Assembly (NCBI RefSeq): GCF_038967635.1
Contig: NZ_CP152413.1
Location: forward strand, 1,302,001-1,366,000
DNA: 64,000 nt
DNA from: Bradyrhizobium sp. B124
GTDB lineage: Bacteria > Pseudomonadota > Alphaproteobacteria > Rhizobiales > Xanthobacteraceae
Reading direction: 5' to 3'
The first letter of the stretch is position 1; the number at the start of each line of letters is the position of its first letter. Made by a program: the position numbers and the translations under genes. Below are positions 32,597 through 43,990 of the stretch, in pieces. Under the pieces are notes generated by a model. It searched no databases. It was not told where the DNA came from and was given only the letters and a program-made list of their open reading frames with translations.

Positions 32597-33868
32597 ATGC
32601 TGGCACCGGCTCTCGACTTCAAGCACACCGTCACCGAGCGCTTCCTGCGCTATGTCGTGATCGACACCCAGTCCGACCCGGATTCACTGACCACGCCTTC
32701 GACCGAGAAGCAGAAGAACCTCGGCCGCCTGCTGGTCGCCGAGCTGCAGGCGATCGGCATATCGGATGCGCATCTCGATCCACACGGATACGTCTATGCG
32801 ACGATCCCGGCCAACACTGACAAGACGGTGCCGGTGATCTGCTTCTGCTCGCACATGGACACCTCACCCGACTGCACCGGCAAGAACGTCAAGCCGCAGG
32901 TCGTGAAGAATTATCGCGGCGGCGACATCGTGCTCCCGGCCGATTCCTCGCAGGTGATCCGCGCCGCCGAGCACGAAGCGCTGGCCGACCAGATCGGCAA
33001 TGACATCATCACGACCGACGGCACCACCCTGCTCGGCGCCGACAACAAGGCCGGCCTCGCCGAGATCATGGACGCCGCGCATTTCCTGGTCACCAATCCG
33101 CAGGTGAAGCACGGCACCATCAAGATCCTGTTCACGCCGGACGAGGAGATCGGCCGCGGCGTCGACAAGGTCGACATCAAGAAGCTCGGGGCCGATTTCG
33201 GCTACACCATGGACGGCGAGACCGCGGGCCACATCGAGGACGAGACCTTCTCCGCCGACGGCGCCAGCATCATCATCGAAGGCGTCGCGACCCATCCGGG
33301 CTTTGCCAAGGGCAAGATGGAGCACGCGATCAAGATCGCGGCCGCCATCGTCGATCGCCTGCCGAAGGACACCTGTTCGCCCGAGACCACGGAAGGCAAG
33401 GAAGGCTTTCTGCATCCGGTCGCGATCTCGGGAGCGCTGGAGAATGCGCGGATCGACTTCATCGTCCGCGATTTCACTGAGCAAGGCCTGAAGCAGAAGG
33501 AAGCGCTACTCGAGAAGATCGTGCGGGACGTCATGAAGGGATACCCGCGCTCGACCTACCGCATGGAGGTCAAGCAGCAATACCGCAACATGAAAGAGGT
33601 GATCGATCGCCACCCGCAGATCGTCGCCTATGCGATCGAGGCGATCGAGCGCGCGGGGCTATCGCCGGTGAAGACCTCGATCCGTGGCGGCACGGATGGC
33701 TCGCGGCTTTCGTTCATGGGACTGCCCTGCCCGAATATCTTCGCCGGCGAGCACGCATTTCATTCGCGGCTCGAATGGGTGAGCCGCCAGGACATGGAGA
33801 AGGCCGTGCAGACCATCGTGCACCTGGCGATGATCTGGGAGCAGAAGGCCGGCGTTGTTGGCAGCTAG
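32597..33868 (+). CDS. pepT: peptidase T (tripeptide aminopeptidase)
   Basis: A 423-residue M20-family zinc peptidase. Metal ligands and active-site residues are visible: SHMDTSPD (His/Asp), LLGADNKAG (bridging Asp), PDEEIGRGVD (Glu pair), and the late EHAFHSRLEW (His). A dimerisation insert lies in the middle. PepT removes the N-terminal residue from tripeptides in the cytoplasm. Length is near the usual ~410. Monocistronic between HU and a small exported protein. Confidence 0.9.
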   Translation: MLAPALDFKHTVTERFLRYVVIDTQSDPDSLTTPSTEKQKNLGRLLVAELQAIGISDAHLDPHGYVYATIPANTDKTVPVICFCSHMDTSPDCTGKNVKPQVVKNYRGGDIVLPADSSQVIRAAEHEALADQIGNDIITTDGTTLLGADNKAGLAEIMDAAHFLVTNPQVKHGTIKILFTPDEEIGRGVDKVDIKKLGADFGYTMDGETAGHIEDETFSADGASIIIEGVATHPGFAKGKMEHAIKIAAAIVDRLPKDTCSPETTEGKEGFLHPVAISGALENARIDFIVRDFTEQGLKQKEALLEKIVRDVMKGYPRSTYRMEVKQQYRNMKEVIDRHPQIVAYAIEAIERAGLSPVKTSIRGGTDGSRLSFMGLPCPNIFAGEHAFHSRLEWVSRQDMEKAVQTIVHLAMIWEQKAGVVGS

Positions 33869-33888
33869 GTAAGACCGAGGAAGTGACC

Positions 33889-34149
33889 ATGATGCGAAGC
33901 GCTCGCGCGACGAACCGAGCAATCCGCTGCTCCCGAGCTGCCGCGATCGCGCTATTGGCAACACCCGCCTTTGCCGCCGTTGCAGGGAACGCGCATGCGA
34001 ATTCGGGTACGGCAGAACAACGAAAGGCTTGCCGGGCCGACGCCATGAAGTTCTGCCGTGAGTTCGTTCCGAGCGTCAGGCAGATCACCGCATGCATGGA
34101 ACGGAACAAGCGCCACCTCAGCCCGGCGTGCCGCGCCCAATTCAAGTAG
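33889..34149 (+). CDS. small exported cysteine-containing protein
   Basis: An 86-residue protein with a signal peptide (AAAIALLATPAFAAVAGNAHA). The mature part has four Cys in CRADAMKFC, TACMERNK and SPACRAQF, suggesting two disulfides in the periplasm. GAGGAA six bases before the ATG fixes the start. This Cys-rich small protein type occurs in many Bradyrhizobium genomes; function unknown. Confidence 0.65.
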   Translation: MMRSARATNRAIRCSRAAAIALLATPAFAAVAGNAHANSGTAEQRKACRADAMKFCREFVPSVRQITACMERNKRHLSPACRAQFK

Positions 34150-34166
34150 CTGCCGCCCTGGCTTCG

Positions 34167-35021
34167 CTATGACGCCCGCGCCGTCACGATCCAGATCGCG
34201 CCGGGCAGCAGCACGGCATCGCCCTTCGCGAACGGCGTCAACGCCTCGCGGATCGAGGTGACGGCGGCCGCCCTTAGGTCATCCGGCTGTCCTTCCAGTG
34301 CGCGGCTGGCGGGCCCGATCTCGAGCGCGCTCTGGACGGCGGCATCGATTCCGCGCCCGATCGCAACGTCGAACTCAAGCCGGCAGGGCTCCATCGCGAT
34401 GCCGGAAAACCCCGCTTCGCCGAGGATCCGGTTCACGCGCGCTTCGGACGCGAATGAGAACGGACCGGGGTCTTCAGGACCAAGCTGCGGCAGCTTCGGC
34501 ACGTGCTTGTAGACGGCCTGCAACGGCGCCATGAAGAACGGATTCTCGCGCGGCTCCTGCCAGCAGGCGAAGGCGAGCCGGCCCGATGGCTTCAGCGCCT
34601 TGTGCAGATTGGCGAACGACACCGCCGGATCGGCAAAGAACATCACGCCGAAGCGCGACGCCAGCAGATCGAAGCTTGCGGGATCGAACGGATAGACCGT
34701 GGCGTCGGCAAGCGCATAGGTGACCGGCGCATCCTTCGGCGTGCTTTGCCGTGCCCGCTCCAGCATCGGTCCGGAGACGTCGACGCCGAACACATGGCCT
34801 GATGGCCCCACGTTGGTCGCAAACCCATTCGTCGAGGCGCCGCTGCCGCAGCCGACATCGACGATGCGCTCGCCGGCCTTCGGCGCGGCGCGATCGATCA
34901 GGAGGTCGAGCACCGGCTGCAGCACGATATCCTGCGCGGCCTGCCTTGAGGCCCAGCGCTGACCGCCCGGCCCGTTCCAATATGCAATCTGATCGGCGTT
35001 TTGCGGATGGCCTGCGTTCAT
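34167..35021 (-). CDS. class I SAM-dependent methyltransferase (UbiE-like)
   Basis: A 284-residue protein. AYWNGPGGQRWASRQ is a frequent N-terminal element of this group, and motif I is IVDVGCGSGASTNGFA. Motif II-like FGVDVSGPMLERARQ and the DLLASRFGVMFFADP post-motif confirm a ubiquinone/menaquinone-type methyltransferase fold. The true substrate is not ubiquinone necessarily; many paralogues act on small molecules. GGATCGC precedes the ATG at 35021. Confidence 0.75.
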   Translation of the reverse strand: MNAGHPQNADQIAYWNGPGGQRWASRQAAQDIVLQPVLDLLIDRAAPKAGERIVDVGCGSGASTNGFATNVGPSGHVFGVDVSGPMLERARQSTPKDAPVTYALADATVYPFDPASFDLLASRFGVMFFADPAVSFANLHKALKPSGRLAFACWQEPRENPFFMAPLQAVYKHVPKLPQLGPEDPGPFSFASEARVNRILGEAGFSGIAMEPCRLEFDVAIGRGIDAAVQSALEIGPASRALEGQPDDLRAAAVTSIREALTPFAKGDAVLLPGAIWIVTARAS

Positions 35022-35054
35022 GCGATCCAAACCTGTTGAGAAGTTGCGCCGATC

Positions 35055-35360
35055 CTAGCAAGTCTCGCGCGTGGCCGCGCGCAACATCGGCGTGACCTGA
35101 TAGGTGAATCCGGCATTGGCCTTGCTGACGGGATCGTTGGCGACGATCTCCTGCGGATCGGCATCGTCAGGAAGTTGCAGCACGCCCAGTCCCCAGACGC
35201 CGGCGGGATCGGCCACCGGCCCGAAGATCAGCGCCTTGCCGGCTTGCAGCAATTCGCCGCAATAGGCGACATGCGCCTGCATGATGGCGGCTTCCCGCGG
35301 CGTCATGTCCTGCGGAAAGGTCGGGCGCGGTCCGGTCAATTTGCAGACGTAATACTTCAT
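35055..35360 (-). CDS. YciI-family protein
   Basis: A 101-residue protein with the ferredoxin-like YciI fold: MKYYVCKLTGPRPTF, then AAIMQAHVAYCGELLQAGKALIFGPV and VLQLPDDADPQEIVANDPVSKANAGFTY. The conserved His in QAHVAY and the DP pair match the family. Members are small dimers of unknown enzymology. The ATG at 35360 begins directly with the first strand, so the longer upstream frame is not used. Confidence 0.75.
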   Translation of the reverse strand: MKYYVCKLTGPRPTFPQDMTPREAAIMQAHVAYCGELLQAGKALIFGPVADPAGVWGLGVLQLPDDADPQEIVANDPVSKANAGFTYQVTPMLRAATRETC

Positions 35361-35382
35361 CGACCTGGTGCGCTCTCTCGGA

Positions 35383-35679
35383 TTATTTGGCGGCAGCGCT
35401 GGTAGGCTTGGCCTGCTTCGGCGCAGGGGTTGTTTTGGTGGCGTTCGCTTTGGGAGCGGCCTGCCCGTCATTGCTGCGCGCAATGCCCCACGGGTCGGTC
35501 GGCTTCTGGTCCGGCACACCGCTGAGCGCGCGCTGGTAGGCGCGCTGCTGCCGCGCCTCGTTGGCCAAATCCGAAGGCGACTTCTCGATCTCTTCGCGAT
35601 AACGCTGAACATGGTCCTGCTGCGCCAATGCCGGTCCGGCAATCATGGTGAGTAGAAAAATCGCGGCGAGTTTGCGCAT
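35383..35679 (-). CDS. small exported protein
   Basis: A 98-residue protein with a clear signal peptide (MRKLAAIFLLTMIAGPALAQ). The mature part is Gln/Arg/Lys-rich and ends in an Ala/Lys/Pro tail, probably disordered. 22 bp upstream of the yciI-like gene on the same strand, likely co-transcribed. No family is recognised. Confidence 0.65.
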   Translation of the reverse strand: MRKLAAIFLLTMIAGPALAQQDHVQRYREEIEKSPSDLANEARQQRAYQRALSGVPDQKPTDPWGIARSNDGQAAPKANATKTTPAPKQAKPTSAAAK

Positions 35680-35859
35680 GCATCAAGTTCCCGGTTAGGC
35701 GCAGAGAATAGCATTGCAGCCGTGTCGGCATCAAACCTGAGCGGCAAGAATGATGATGAGGGCAGTCATACTTTTGTCCGCCTCGGAACGTAGCTCGCGG
35801 GGAACAGCAGCGATGGGATTTTGAACCAGTCCGCCTTCGCTCTTCGAGCTTCGGCGCGA

Positions 35860-35946
35860 CAGCCTTCGCCCTGCGACACCGAACAAGTGGATGAATTCAT
35901 CCACAAAGGCTGGCTTGCCCAGCCGTAGCCCGCAGGGCGAAGGCTG
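35860..35946. repeat. long intergenic palindrome before tRNA-Val
   Basis: CAGCCTTCGCCCTGCG (35860-35875) and CGCAGGGCGAAGGCTG (35931-35946) are perfect inverted repeats 55 bp apart. A second palindrome, TGGATGAATTCATCCA, lies inside at 35888-35903. It fits a dispersed rhizobial palindromic element; the second arm touches the tRNA end. Confidence 0.7.
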
Positions 35947-36021
35947 GTAGGCGGCGAGAGATTCGAACTCCCGACCCTCTCGGTGTAAACGAGATGCTCT
36001 AACCAGCTGAGCTAGCCGCCC
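35946..36021 (-). tRNA. tRNA-Val (TAC)
   Basis: 76-nt cloverleaf. Acceptor GGGCGGC pairs with GCCGCCT (terminal G-T), D-loop TAGCTCAGCTGGTTAGAGC, anticodon loop TTTACAC gives TAC, T-loop TTCGAAT, CCA encoded. Confidence 0.9.
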
Positions 36022-36099
36022 TTACCTGCGCGCCTCTTTAGCCTCGCCCGCCCCTCGGGCGCAAGGTCACCAGGGCAGCGAGGGCTCAATCGTTGCGCC

Positions 36100-36504
36100 T
36101 CAATCCATCGGCCGCGCCGGCAATCCCTTGAGATCATTGATCCAGGGCGCGGCGGAGCGGCACCAGACCTGGCGTCGCGGGGTCAATTCGCCGCGCTGGC
36201 GAATGCTGCCCCAGCGGATACCCCAATCGTCGGGACCGCCGTCCTCTCCGCTCGTGAGCAAGGGGGAACCACAGTCGCCGCAAAAGTGCTGGAAGCGGAT
36301 CCGGCCGTTATCGCCCCGCTTGCCGTAAATCTTCGGTGCACCTGCGGTCAGCCGGACCTGCTCGGCGGCGCAGATCACCGTGACGCGATAGGGCGAGCCG
36401 GTCAGCGCCTGGCAGTCCGTGCAATGGCAGATCGACACCCGTTCGGGATCGATCTCCGCCTGATAGGTCACGACCCCGCAGTGGCATTGCCCGTCGATCT
36501 GCAT
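36100..36504 (-). CDS. GFA-family zinc protein
   Basis: A 134-residue protein with the GFA zinc sites: GQCHCGVV near the start, ICHCTDCQALTG near residue 35, and FCGDCGSPL near residue 85. The family includes glutathione-dependent formaldehyde-activating enzyme Gfa, but most members have unproven activity. GGGAGA seven bases upstream decides the ATG at 36504 over the longer frame. Divergent from the GntR-MFS pair, with the GntR operator candidate between them. Confidence 0.8.
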   Translation of the reverse strand: MQIDGQCHCGVVTYQAEIDPERVSICHCTDCQALTGSPYRVTVICAAEQVRLTAGAPKIYGKRGDNGRIRFQHFCGDCGSPLLTSGEDGGPDDWGIRWGSIRQRGELTPRRQVWCRSAAPWINDLKGLPARPMD

Positions 36505-36620
36505 CTGCGTTCTCCCATTCAGCATTGTCCAATAAGGCCGTCCCCGAACTGGCGTTCCCTGCGCGATGCTGGCCGGTTCGGGTCCGCACGCTGCCAACCG
36601 GTGCCCGATGGAGCAACGCC

Positions 36621-36662
36621 GGTATCCCAAAACGGGATTGTTTGGGATACCAATTCGGGATA
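36621..36662. promoter_or_regulatory. GntR operator candidate
   Basis: GGTATCCCAAA (36621-36631) and TTTGGGATACC (36641-36651) are a perfect 11-bp inverted repeat with a 9-bp spacer. A third half-site, CGGGATAC, follows at 36656. It lies 57 bp before the GntR gene and 117 bp before the divergent GFA gene. Confidence 0.7.
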
Positions 36663-36707
36663 CGTCGACAGGGCCCCAAAACTCTACTCCCACGCCGGCA
36701 GACAGCG

Positions 36708-37376
36708 ATGTCGCAGATGCTTCAGATCCACGACCAGCTCCGGGAGATGATCCTCTCTCTCGACCTCGGCCCCGGCGAGCGGCTGACGGAGCGCTGGCTC
36801 GAGAGCCGGTTCGAGGGATCGCGCACGCCGATCCGCGCCGCGCTGGTGCGGCTCGAAGGCGAAGAGCTGGTCCGCCGCGACGGCCGCAACTGGATCGTCG
36901 CACCGATCGACCTCGGAGAGCTGGAGGCGCTGGCGGAGTTCAGGATCCCACTGGAGACGACGGCCGTCCGCCTCGCCTGCGCGCGGGCGAGCGCGGCCGA
37001 CATCACCGGCGTCGAAGCGATGCTGGATGCCTGCCAGTCCGGCGCGCCGCGCGAGGAATGGCACCGTGTCGGCACCGATTTCCATGTCGAGATCGCACGC
37101 CTGTCCGGCAATCCCTTCATCGTCAAGGCGATCGCCGGCGCCATGACCCGGCTGTCGCGCGCGCGCTGGCTCGAAGTCTGGACCGAACCCTCGCGCGAGC
37201 AGGCCTGGCGCGAGCACCGACGTATTCTCGGCTTCATCAAGGCCAACGATCCGGAAGCCGCCGCGCGCGAGGCCGCCGACCACATCACCGACACCCGCGA
37301 TCGGCTGCTGCGTTCGCTGAACGAGGATCGTCGCGGCCTGCGGGCGCGCGGCTTCGCCGTCATCGGGCTGCGCTGA
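36708..37376 (+). CDS. GntR-family regulator (FadR/FCD subgroup)
   Basis: A 222-residue protein. The N-terminal winged helix (LREMILSLDLGPGERLTERWLESRFEGSRTPIRAALVRLEGEELVRRDG) is a textbook GntR reader. The C-terminal all-helical FCD domain (EFRIPLETTAVRLACARAS, FHVEIARLSGNPFI, REHRRILGFIKANDPEAA) has Asp/His positions for a metal and a small carboxylate ligand. It ends 1 bp before the MFS gene, so it surely controls that transporter and probably itself via the operator upstream. Confidence 0.85.
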   Translation: MSQMLQIHDQLREMILSLDLGPGERLTERWLESRFEGSRTPIRAALVRLEGEELVRRDGRNWIVAPIDLGELEALAEFRIPLETTAVRLACARASAADITGVEAMLDACQSGAPREEWHRVGTDFHVEIARLSGNPFIVKAIAGAMTRLSRARWLEVWTEPSREQAWREHRRILGFIKANDPEAAAREAADHITDTRDRLLRSLNEDRRGLRARGFAVIGLR

Positions 37377-37377
37377 C

Positions 37378-38589
37378 ATGAACATGGAAATCGATCGCGA
37401 AGCGGCGCTCGACGCCGGACCCTGGAAGCGCAACCTCATCGTCTGCGTGTTCGGCTCCTTCACCACTATCGTGGGGATGACGCTGCTGCTGCCGTTCCTG
37501 CCGCTTTATGTCGAGCAGCTCGGTGTCACGGACCATGCCGCCATCGTGCAGTGGTCGGGCATCGCCTATGGAGCGACCTTCTTCACCGCCGCGCTGACCG
37601 CGCCGCTGTGGGGACGGCTCGCCGACCGCTATGGCCGCAAGCTGATGCTGATCCGCGCCAGCCTCGGCATGGCGGTTGCCATGTCGCTGATCGGCATGGC
37701 GCACAACGTCTATGAGCTGGTCGGTTTGCGGCTGTTGACCGGCCTGCTCGGCGGCTACGCCTCGGGCTCGACCGTGCTGGTCGCGGCGCAGACGCCGAAG
37801 GCGCGGTCCGGCTGGGCAATCGGCGTGCTGTCGGCCGGCATCATGGCCGGCAGCCTGGTCGGTCCCTTGATCGGCGGCGTCCTGCCCGGCCTGATCGGCA
37901 TCCGCGCGACCTTCTTCCTGATCGGCGGGGTCATCTTCTTCACTTTCCTCGGCACGACCTTCCTGATCCGCGAGGAGGCGCGTCCGAAGACGGCGAATGG
38001 CGGCAAGTCGCGTGGCGGCTGGTCACTGGTTCCAGACAAGCGACCTGTCATCGCGATGTGGGGCACCGGCCTGCTCCTGATGATCGCCAACATGTCGATC
38101 GAGCCGATCATCACGGTCTATGTCGCGCAACTGGTCGAGACACCGCAGGTGACGTTCGTGGCCGGCCTCGTGATGTCGGCGGCCGCCTTCGGCAGCCTGC
38201 TGTCGTCGTCGCATCTCGGCAAGCTGGCCGATCGCGTCGGCCATTGGCGGATCATCACCATCTGCCTGGCCGCCTCGGCGCTGCTGCTGATCCCGCAGGC
38301 CTTCGTGGTCAGCGGCTGGCAGCTGATCCTGCTCCGCTTCCTGATGGGGCTCGCGCTCGGCGGCCTGTTGCCCTGCATCGCAAGCGTGATCCGGCACAAC
38401 GTGCCTGACACGGTCACCGGCAGCATGCTGGGCTATTCGATTTCGGCCCAATATGCCGGCCAGGTGATCGGCCCGCTCGCCGGCGGATTCATCGGCGGCC
38501 ATATCGGCATGCGCGCGGTGTTCCTCGGCACCAGCGTGCTGATGGCACTCGGGGCGATCGGCAATTTCATCGTCGAGAAGAAAGAGTAG
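37378..38589 (+). CDS. MFS efflux transporter
   Basis: A 403-residue, ~12-helix transporter with the MFS loop signature as GRLADRYGRKLM and a drug/H+ antiporter-like VGPLIGGVLPG in helix 5, resembling MdtG/YfmO-type multidrug exporters. It forms an operon with the GntR regulator directly upstream, so it is probably induced by the regulator's ligand. Ends at a bidirectional terminator shared with lon. The substrate is unknown. Confidence 0.8.
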   Translation: MNMEIDREAALDAGPWKRNLIVCVFGSFTTIVGMTLLLPFLPLYVEQLGVTDHAAIVQWSGIAYGATFFTAALTAPLWGRLADRYGRKLMLIRASLGMAVAMSLIGMAHNVYELVGLRLLTGLLGGYASGSTVLVAAQTPKARSGWAIGVLSAGIMAGSLVGPLIGGVLPGLIGIRATFFLIGGVIFFTFLGTTFLIREEARPKTANGGKSRGGWSLVPDKRPVIAMWGTGLLLMIANMSIEPIITVYVAQLVETPQVTFVAGLVMSAAAFGSLLSSSHLGKLADRVGHWRIITICLAASALLLIPQAFVVSGWQLILLRFLMGLALGGLLPCIASVIRHNVPDTVTGSMLGYSISAQYAGQVIGPLAGGFIGGHIGMRAVFLGTSVLMALGAIGNFIVEKKE

Positions 38590-38623
38590 TCGCCTGCTCG
38601 GCTCCGCGTGATGACCAAAACAA

Positions 38624-38647
38624 AAACGGCGCCCGAAGGCGCCGTTT
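38624..38647. terminator. bidirectional terminator between MFS gene and lon
   Basis: AAACGGCGCC, loop CGAA, GGCGCCGTTT: a perfect 10-bp stem with A-run on one side and T-run on the other, serving both convergent genes. Confidence 0.85.
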
Positions 38648-38670
38648 CAGTATCTCGATTGGAGCTCGCT

Positions 38671-41100
<2,430 letters not shown>

Positions 41101-41258
41101 GGCCTTATCCTTTTGTTTTGCCCCCTTGCACGCAGTCCGCCTGCTTGCGCAACCGCCACAAGGTGCCTTGGTGATCCGGAATTAGATTGCCGTCAGCAGC
41201 CGCATATTCCGCATCGTAAAGCGACGAATCTCAACGCATGAGATCCCTCACCGATAGC

Positions 41259-41290
41259 ATTAGGTGGCTATCAGGCGGGGGGGTGTCAAG
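41259..41290 (-). promoter_or_regulatory. candidate RpoH-type promoter for lon
   Basis: On the minus strand CTTGAC is followed after 18 bases by CACCTAAT, close to the rhizobial RpoH pattern (CTTGAC ... CCTAT-like). It lies in the 319-bp clpX-lon gap 41101-41419, which holds no gene. Heat-shock control of lon is established in related bacteria; the match here is partial. Confidence 0.35.
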
Positions 41291-41419
41291 TCTGAGAAGT
41301 GCCGGGAAATATAGGCTAAACAGGCATTTACTGCGACGCGAAAATGGCCTGCTGCTGCGCCGCAACGGCCGCCGGATCGCCCGGCAGCCGCATGAATTGC
41401 GACGACAGAAAGTTGCGCC

Positions 41420-42694
41420 TTAGGCGCTCGCGCTGCTCTCGACGGCGCGATCGGAACGATCCGCGTAGATGTAGAGCGGACGCGCCGTGCCCTCGACGAC
41501 CTCGCGCGAGATCACGACTTCCTCGACGCCTTCGAGGCCCGGGAGGTCGAACATGGTCTCGAGCAGGATGCTCTCCAGGATCGACCGCAGGCCGCGTGCG
41601 CCGGTCTTACGCTCGATCGCCCTGCGGGCGACCGCGCCAAGCGCCTCGTCGGCGAAGGTCAGCTCGATGTTCTCCATCTCGAACAGCCGCTGGTACTGCT
41701 TCACCAGCGCGTTCTTCGGATCGGTCAAGATCTTCTTCAGCGAGGCCTCGTCGAGGTCCTCCAGCGTCGCCACGACGGGCAGACGGCCGACGAATTCCGG
41801 GATCAGGCCGTACTTCAGCAGATCTTCCGGCTCGACGTGACGGAATATCTCGCCGGTACGGCGATCCTCCGGCGCCAGCACCTGCGCCGCGAATCCGATC
41901 GAGGTCGAACGGCCGCGCGCGGAGATGATCTTCTCGAGGCCCGAGAAAGCACCGCCGCAGATGAACAGGATGTTGGTGGTATCCACCTGCAGGAATTCCT
42001 GCTGCGGATGCTTGCGGCCGCCCTGCGGCGGGACCGAGGCCACCGTGCCTTCCATGATCTTCAGCAGCGCCTGCTGGACCCCCTCGCCCGACACGTCGCG
42101 GGTGATCGAGGGATTGTCCGACTTGCGGCTGATCTTGTCGATTTCGTCGATATAGACGATGCCGCGCTGCGCGCGCTCGACGTTGTAGTCGGCGGCCTGC
42201 AGCAGCTTCAGGATGATGTTCTCGACGTCCTCACCGACATAGCCGGCCTCGGTCAGCGTCGTCGCGTCAGCCATGGTAAACGGCACGTCGAGGATGCGGG
42301 CCAGCGTCTGTGCGAGCAGCGTCTTGCCCGAACCGGTCGGACCGATCAGCAGGATGTTCGACTTCGCCAGCTCGACGTCGTTGTGCTTGGTCTGATGGTT
42401 CAGCCGCTTGTAGTGGTTGTGGACGGCGACCGACAGCACCTTCTTGGCATGGCTCTGGCCGATCACGTAGTCGTCCAGGACCTTGCAGATTTCCTTCGGC
42501 GTCGGGATGCCGTCGCGCGACTTCACCAGCGAGGACTTGTTCTCCTCGCGAATGATGTCCATGCAGAGTTCGACACACTCGTCGCAAATGAAGACAGTCG
42601 GTCCGGCAATCAGCTTGCGAACTTCATGCTGGCTCTTGCCGCAGAACGAGCAATATAGCGTGTTCTTGGCGTCGCTCGTGCCGACCTTACTCAT
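41420..42694 (-). CDS. clpX: ClpX, ATPase subunit of ClpXP
   Basis: A 424-residue AAA+ unfoldase. The N-terminal zinc-binding domain has CSFCGKSQ and [10 protein letters not shown]. Walker A is [10 protein letters not shown] and Walker [11 protein letters not shown]. The pore loop is GYVGED, sensor 2 lies in the region after [10 protein letters not shown], and the IGF-type loop for ClpP docking is expected around GFAAQ. It recognises tagged substrates and feeds them to ClpP. Same strand as clpP, 454 bp apart, so it has its own promoter. Confidence 0.97.
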   Translation of the reverse strand: MSKVGTSDAKNTLYCSFCGKSQHEVRKLIAGPTVFICDECVELCMDIIREENKSSLVKSRDGIPTPKEICKVLDDYVIGQSHAKKVLSVAVHNHYKRLNHQTKHNDVELAKSNILLIGPTGSGKTLLAQTLARILDVPFTMADATTLTEAGYVGEDVENIILKLLQAADYNVERAQRGIVYIDEIDKISRKSDNPSITRDVSGEGVQQALLKIMEGTVASVPPQGGRKHPQQEFLQVDTTNILFICGGAFSGLEKIISARGRSTSIGFAAQVLAPEDRRTGEIFRHVEPEDLLKYGLIPEFVGRLPVVATLEDLDEASLKKILTDPKNALVKQYQRLFEMENIELTFADEALGAVARRAIERKTGARGLRSILESILLETMFDLPGLEGVEEVVISREVVEGTARPLYIYADRSDRAVESSASA

Positions 42695-43148
42695 TCATTA
42701 TCTCCGTCCGCCGTTCGACCTCGTTTGCCAGATCGACCCAATCCGGCACAAAACCGGAGTATTGGGTAGATAGAGCAAATTCCGTACCAAAAAAGACCCT
42801 ACGCAATACTGACCGTGTGGATCACGGTTTATTCGAATCTCCGCGATCATAGCCGTTGCATTACAGCCAACCATGCTGGCACCCGACTATCAAGAATTCG
42901 CTAATCGGGAGGCCGGCTCAAGACCGTGACAATACCGTGATTTTCCACGATCGCACGTGGAATACGCTTCGAAATCCACGGAACGTTGCGGGATTACCAC
43001 GCCGGACCATGAGCACGAAAGCGGAACTTTCTGCCCCCGCATATGCGCTTGCGAGGTACCCCGCCGTCCTGCTTTGCCGACTATGTGAGGCGTCAATGTG
43101 GAGATCACACCGACGCCTCGGGTCGCCTTTCCAGATCAAGCAGCCTTA
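42695..43148. other. clpP-clpX intergenic region
   Basis: 454 bp with no credible gene on either strand. One inverted repeat, TTCCACG-N6-CGTGGAA, lies at 42943-42962. It should contain the clpX promoter (minus strand); I could not identify its boxes. Confidence 0.4.
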
Positions 43149-43784
43149 TTAGGCCGCCTTGGCCGCCGACGGGTCTTCCGGCCGCTTGTCGATGACCTTG
43201 TCGACGAGACCGAACGCCTTGGCGTCCTCGGCGGTGAGGAACTTGTCGCGCTCGAGCGCGTCCTCGATCGCCTTGTAGGTCTGGCCGGTGTGCTTCACGT
43301 AGATCTCGTTGAGGCGCTTCTTGAGATTCAGGATCTCCTGCGCGTGCAGCATGATGTCGGTGGCCTGGCCCTGGAAGCCGCCGGACGGCTGGTGCACCAT
43401 GATGCGGGAGTTCGGCAGCGTGAAGCGCATGTCCTTCTCGCCGGCTGCGAGCAGCAGCGAGCCCATCGAGGCCGCCTGCCCCGTGCACAGCGTCGACACC
43501 GGCGGACGGATGAACTGCATCGTGTCGTAGATCGCAAGGCCCGACGTCACCACGCCACCCGGCGAGTTGATGTACATCGAGATTTCCTTCTTCGGATTCT
43601 CGGCCTCGAGGAACAACAGCTGCGCGACGGTCAGCGTCGCCATGCCGTCTTCCACCGGACCGGTGACGAAGATGATGCGCTCTTTCAGCAGGCGCGAGAA
43701 AATGTCGTAGGCGCGTTCGCCGCGATTGGTCTGCTCGACGACCATCGGCACGAGGTTCATGTAGGTTTCAACGGGATCGCGCAT
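43149..43784 (-). CDS. clpP: ClpP, proteolytic subunit
   Basis: A 211-residue serine protease. The catalytic Ser is in [13 protein letters not shown], the His in [10 protein letters not shown], and an Asp follows in the usual place after the [11 protein letters not shown] helix. The N-terminal segment [33 protein letters not shown] is standard for alphaproteobacterial ClpP. ATG at 43784 is preferred to the TTG four codons earlier because this gives the family N-terminus. It forms the tetradecameric chamber used with ClpX. It lies between tig and clpX. Confidence 0.97.
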   Translation of the reverse strand: MRDPVETYMNLVPMVVEQTNRGERAYDIFSRLLKERIIFVTGPVEDGMATLTVAQLLFLEAENPKKEISMYINSPGGVVTSGLAIYDTMQFIRPPVSTLCTGQAASMGSLLLAAGEKDMRFTLPNSRIMVHQPSGGFQGQATDIMLHAQEILNLKKRLNEIYVKHTGQTYKAIEDALERDKFLTAEDAKAFGLVDKVIDKRPEDPSAAKAA

Positions 43785-43990
43785 GAAAGAACCCAAGGGT
43801 TAGGGGTGATGCAGAACGTTAAGGCTTAACCCAGATATGGGCCAATTTCCGGCCGACAAGACCGGCACTGACCGTACTAGCCACCTGGGCAGGACGCAGA
43901 AGTTCAAGCCGATTCGCGTCGGCGCGCCTAGCGAGGGGAACCCTCGCCAGGCTTGCTTTCGCGGTTCATCATTAACGCGAGGTGCCGCAA

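Noticed and set aside
42695..43148. Small gene between clpP and clpX
   Set aside because: Open frames there have no plausible composition, ribosome site or family resemblance.
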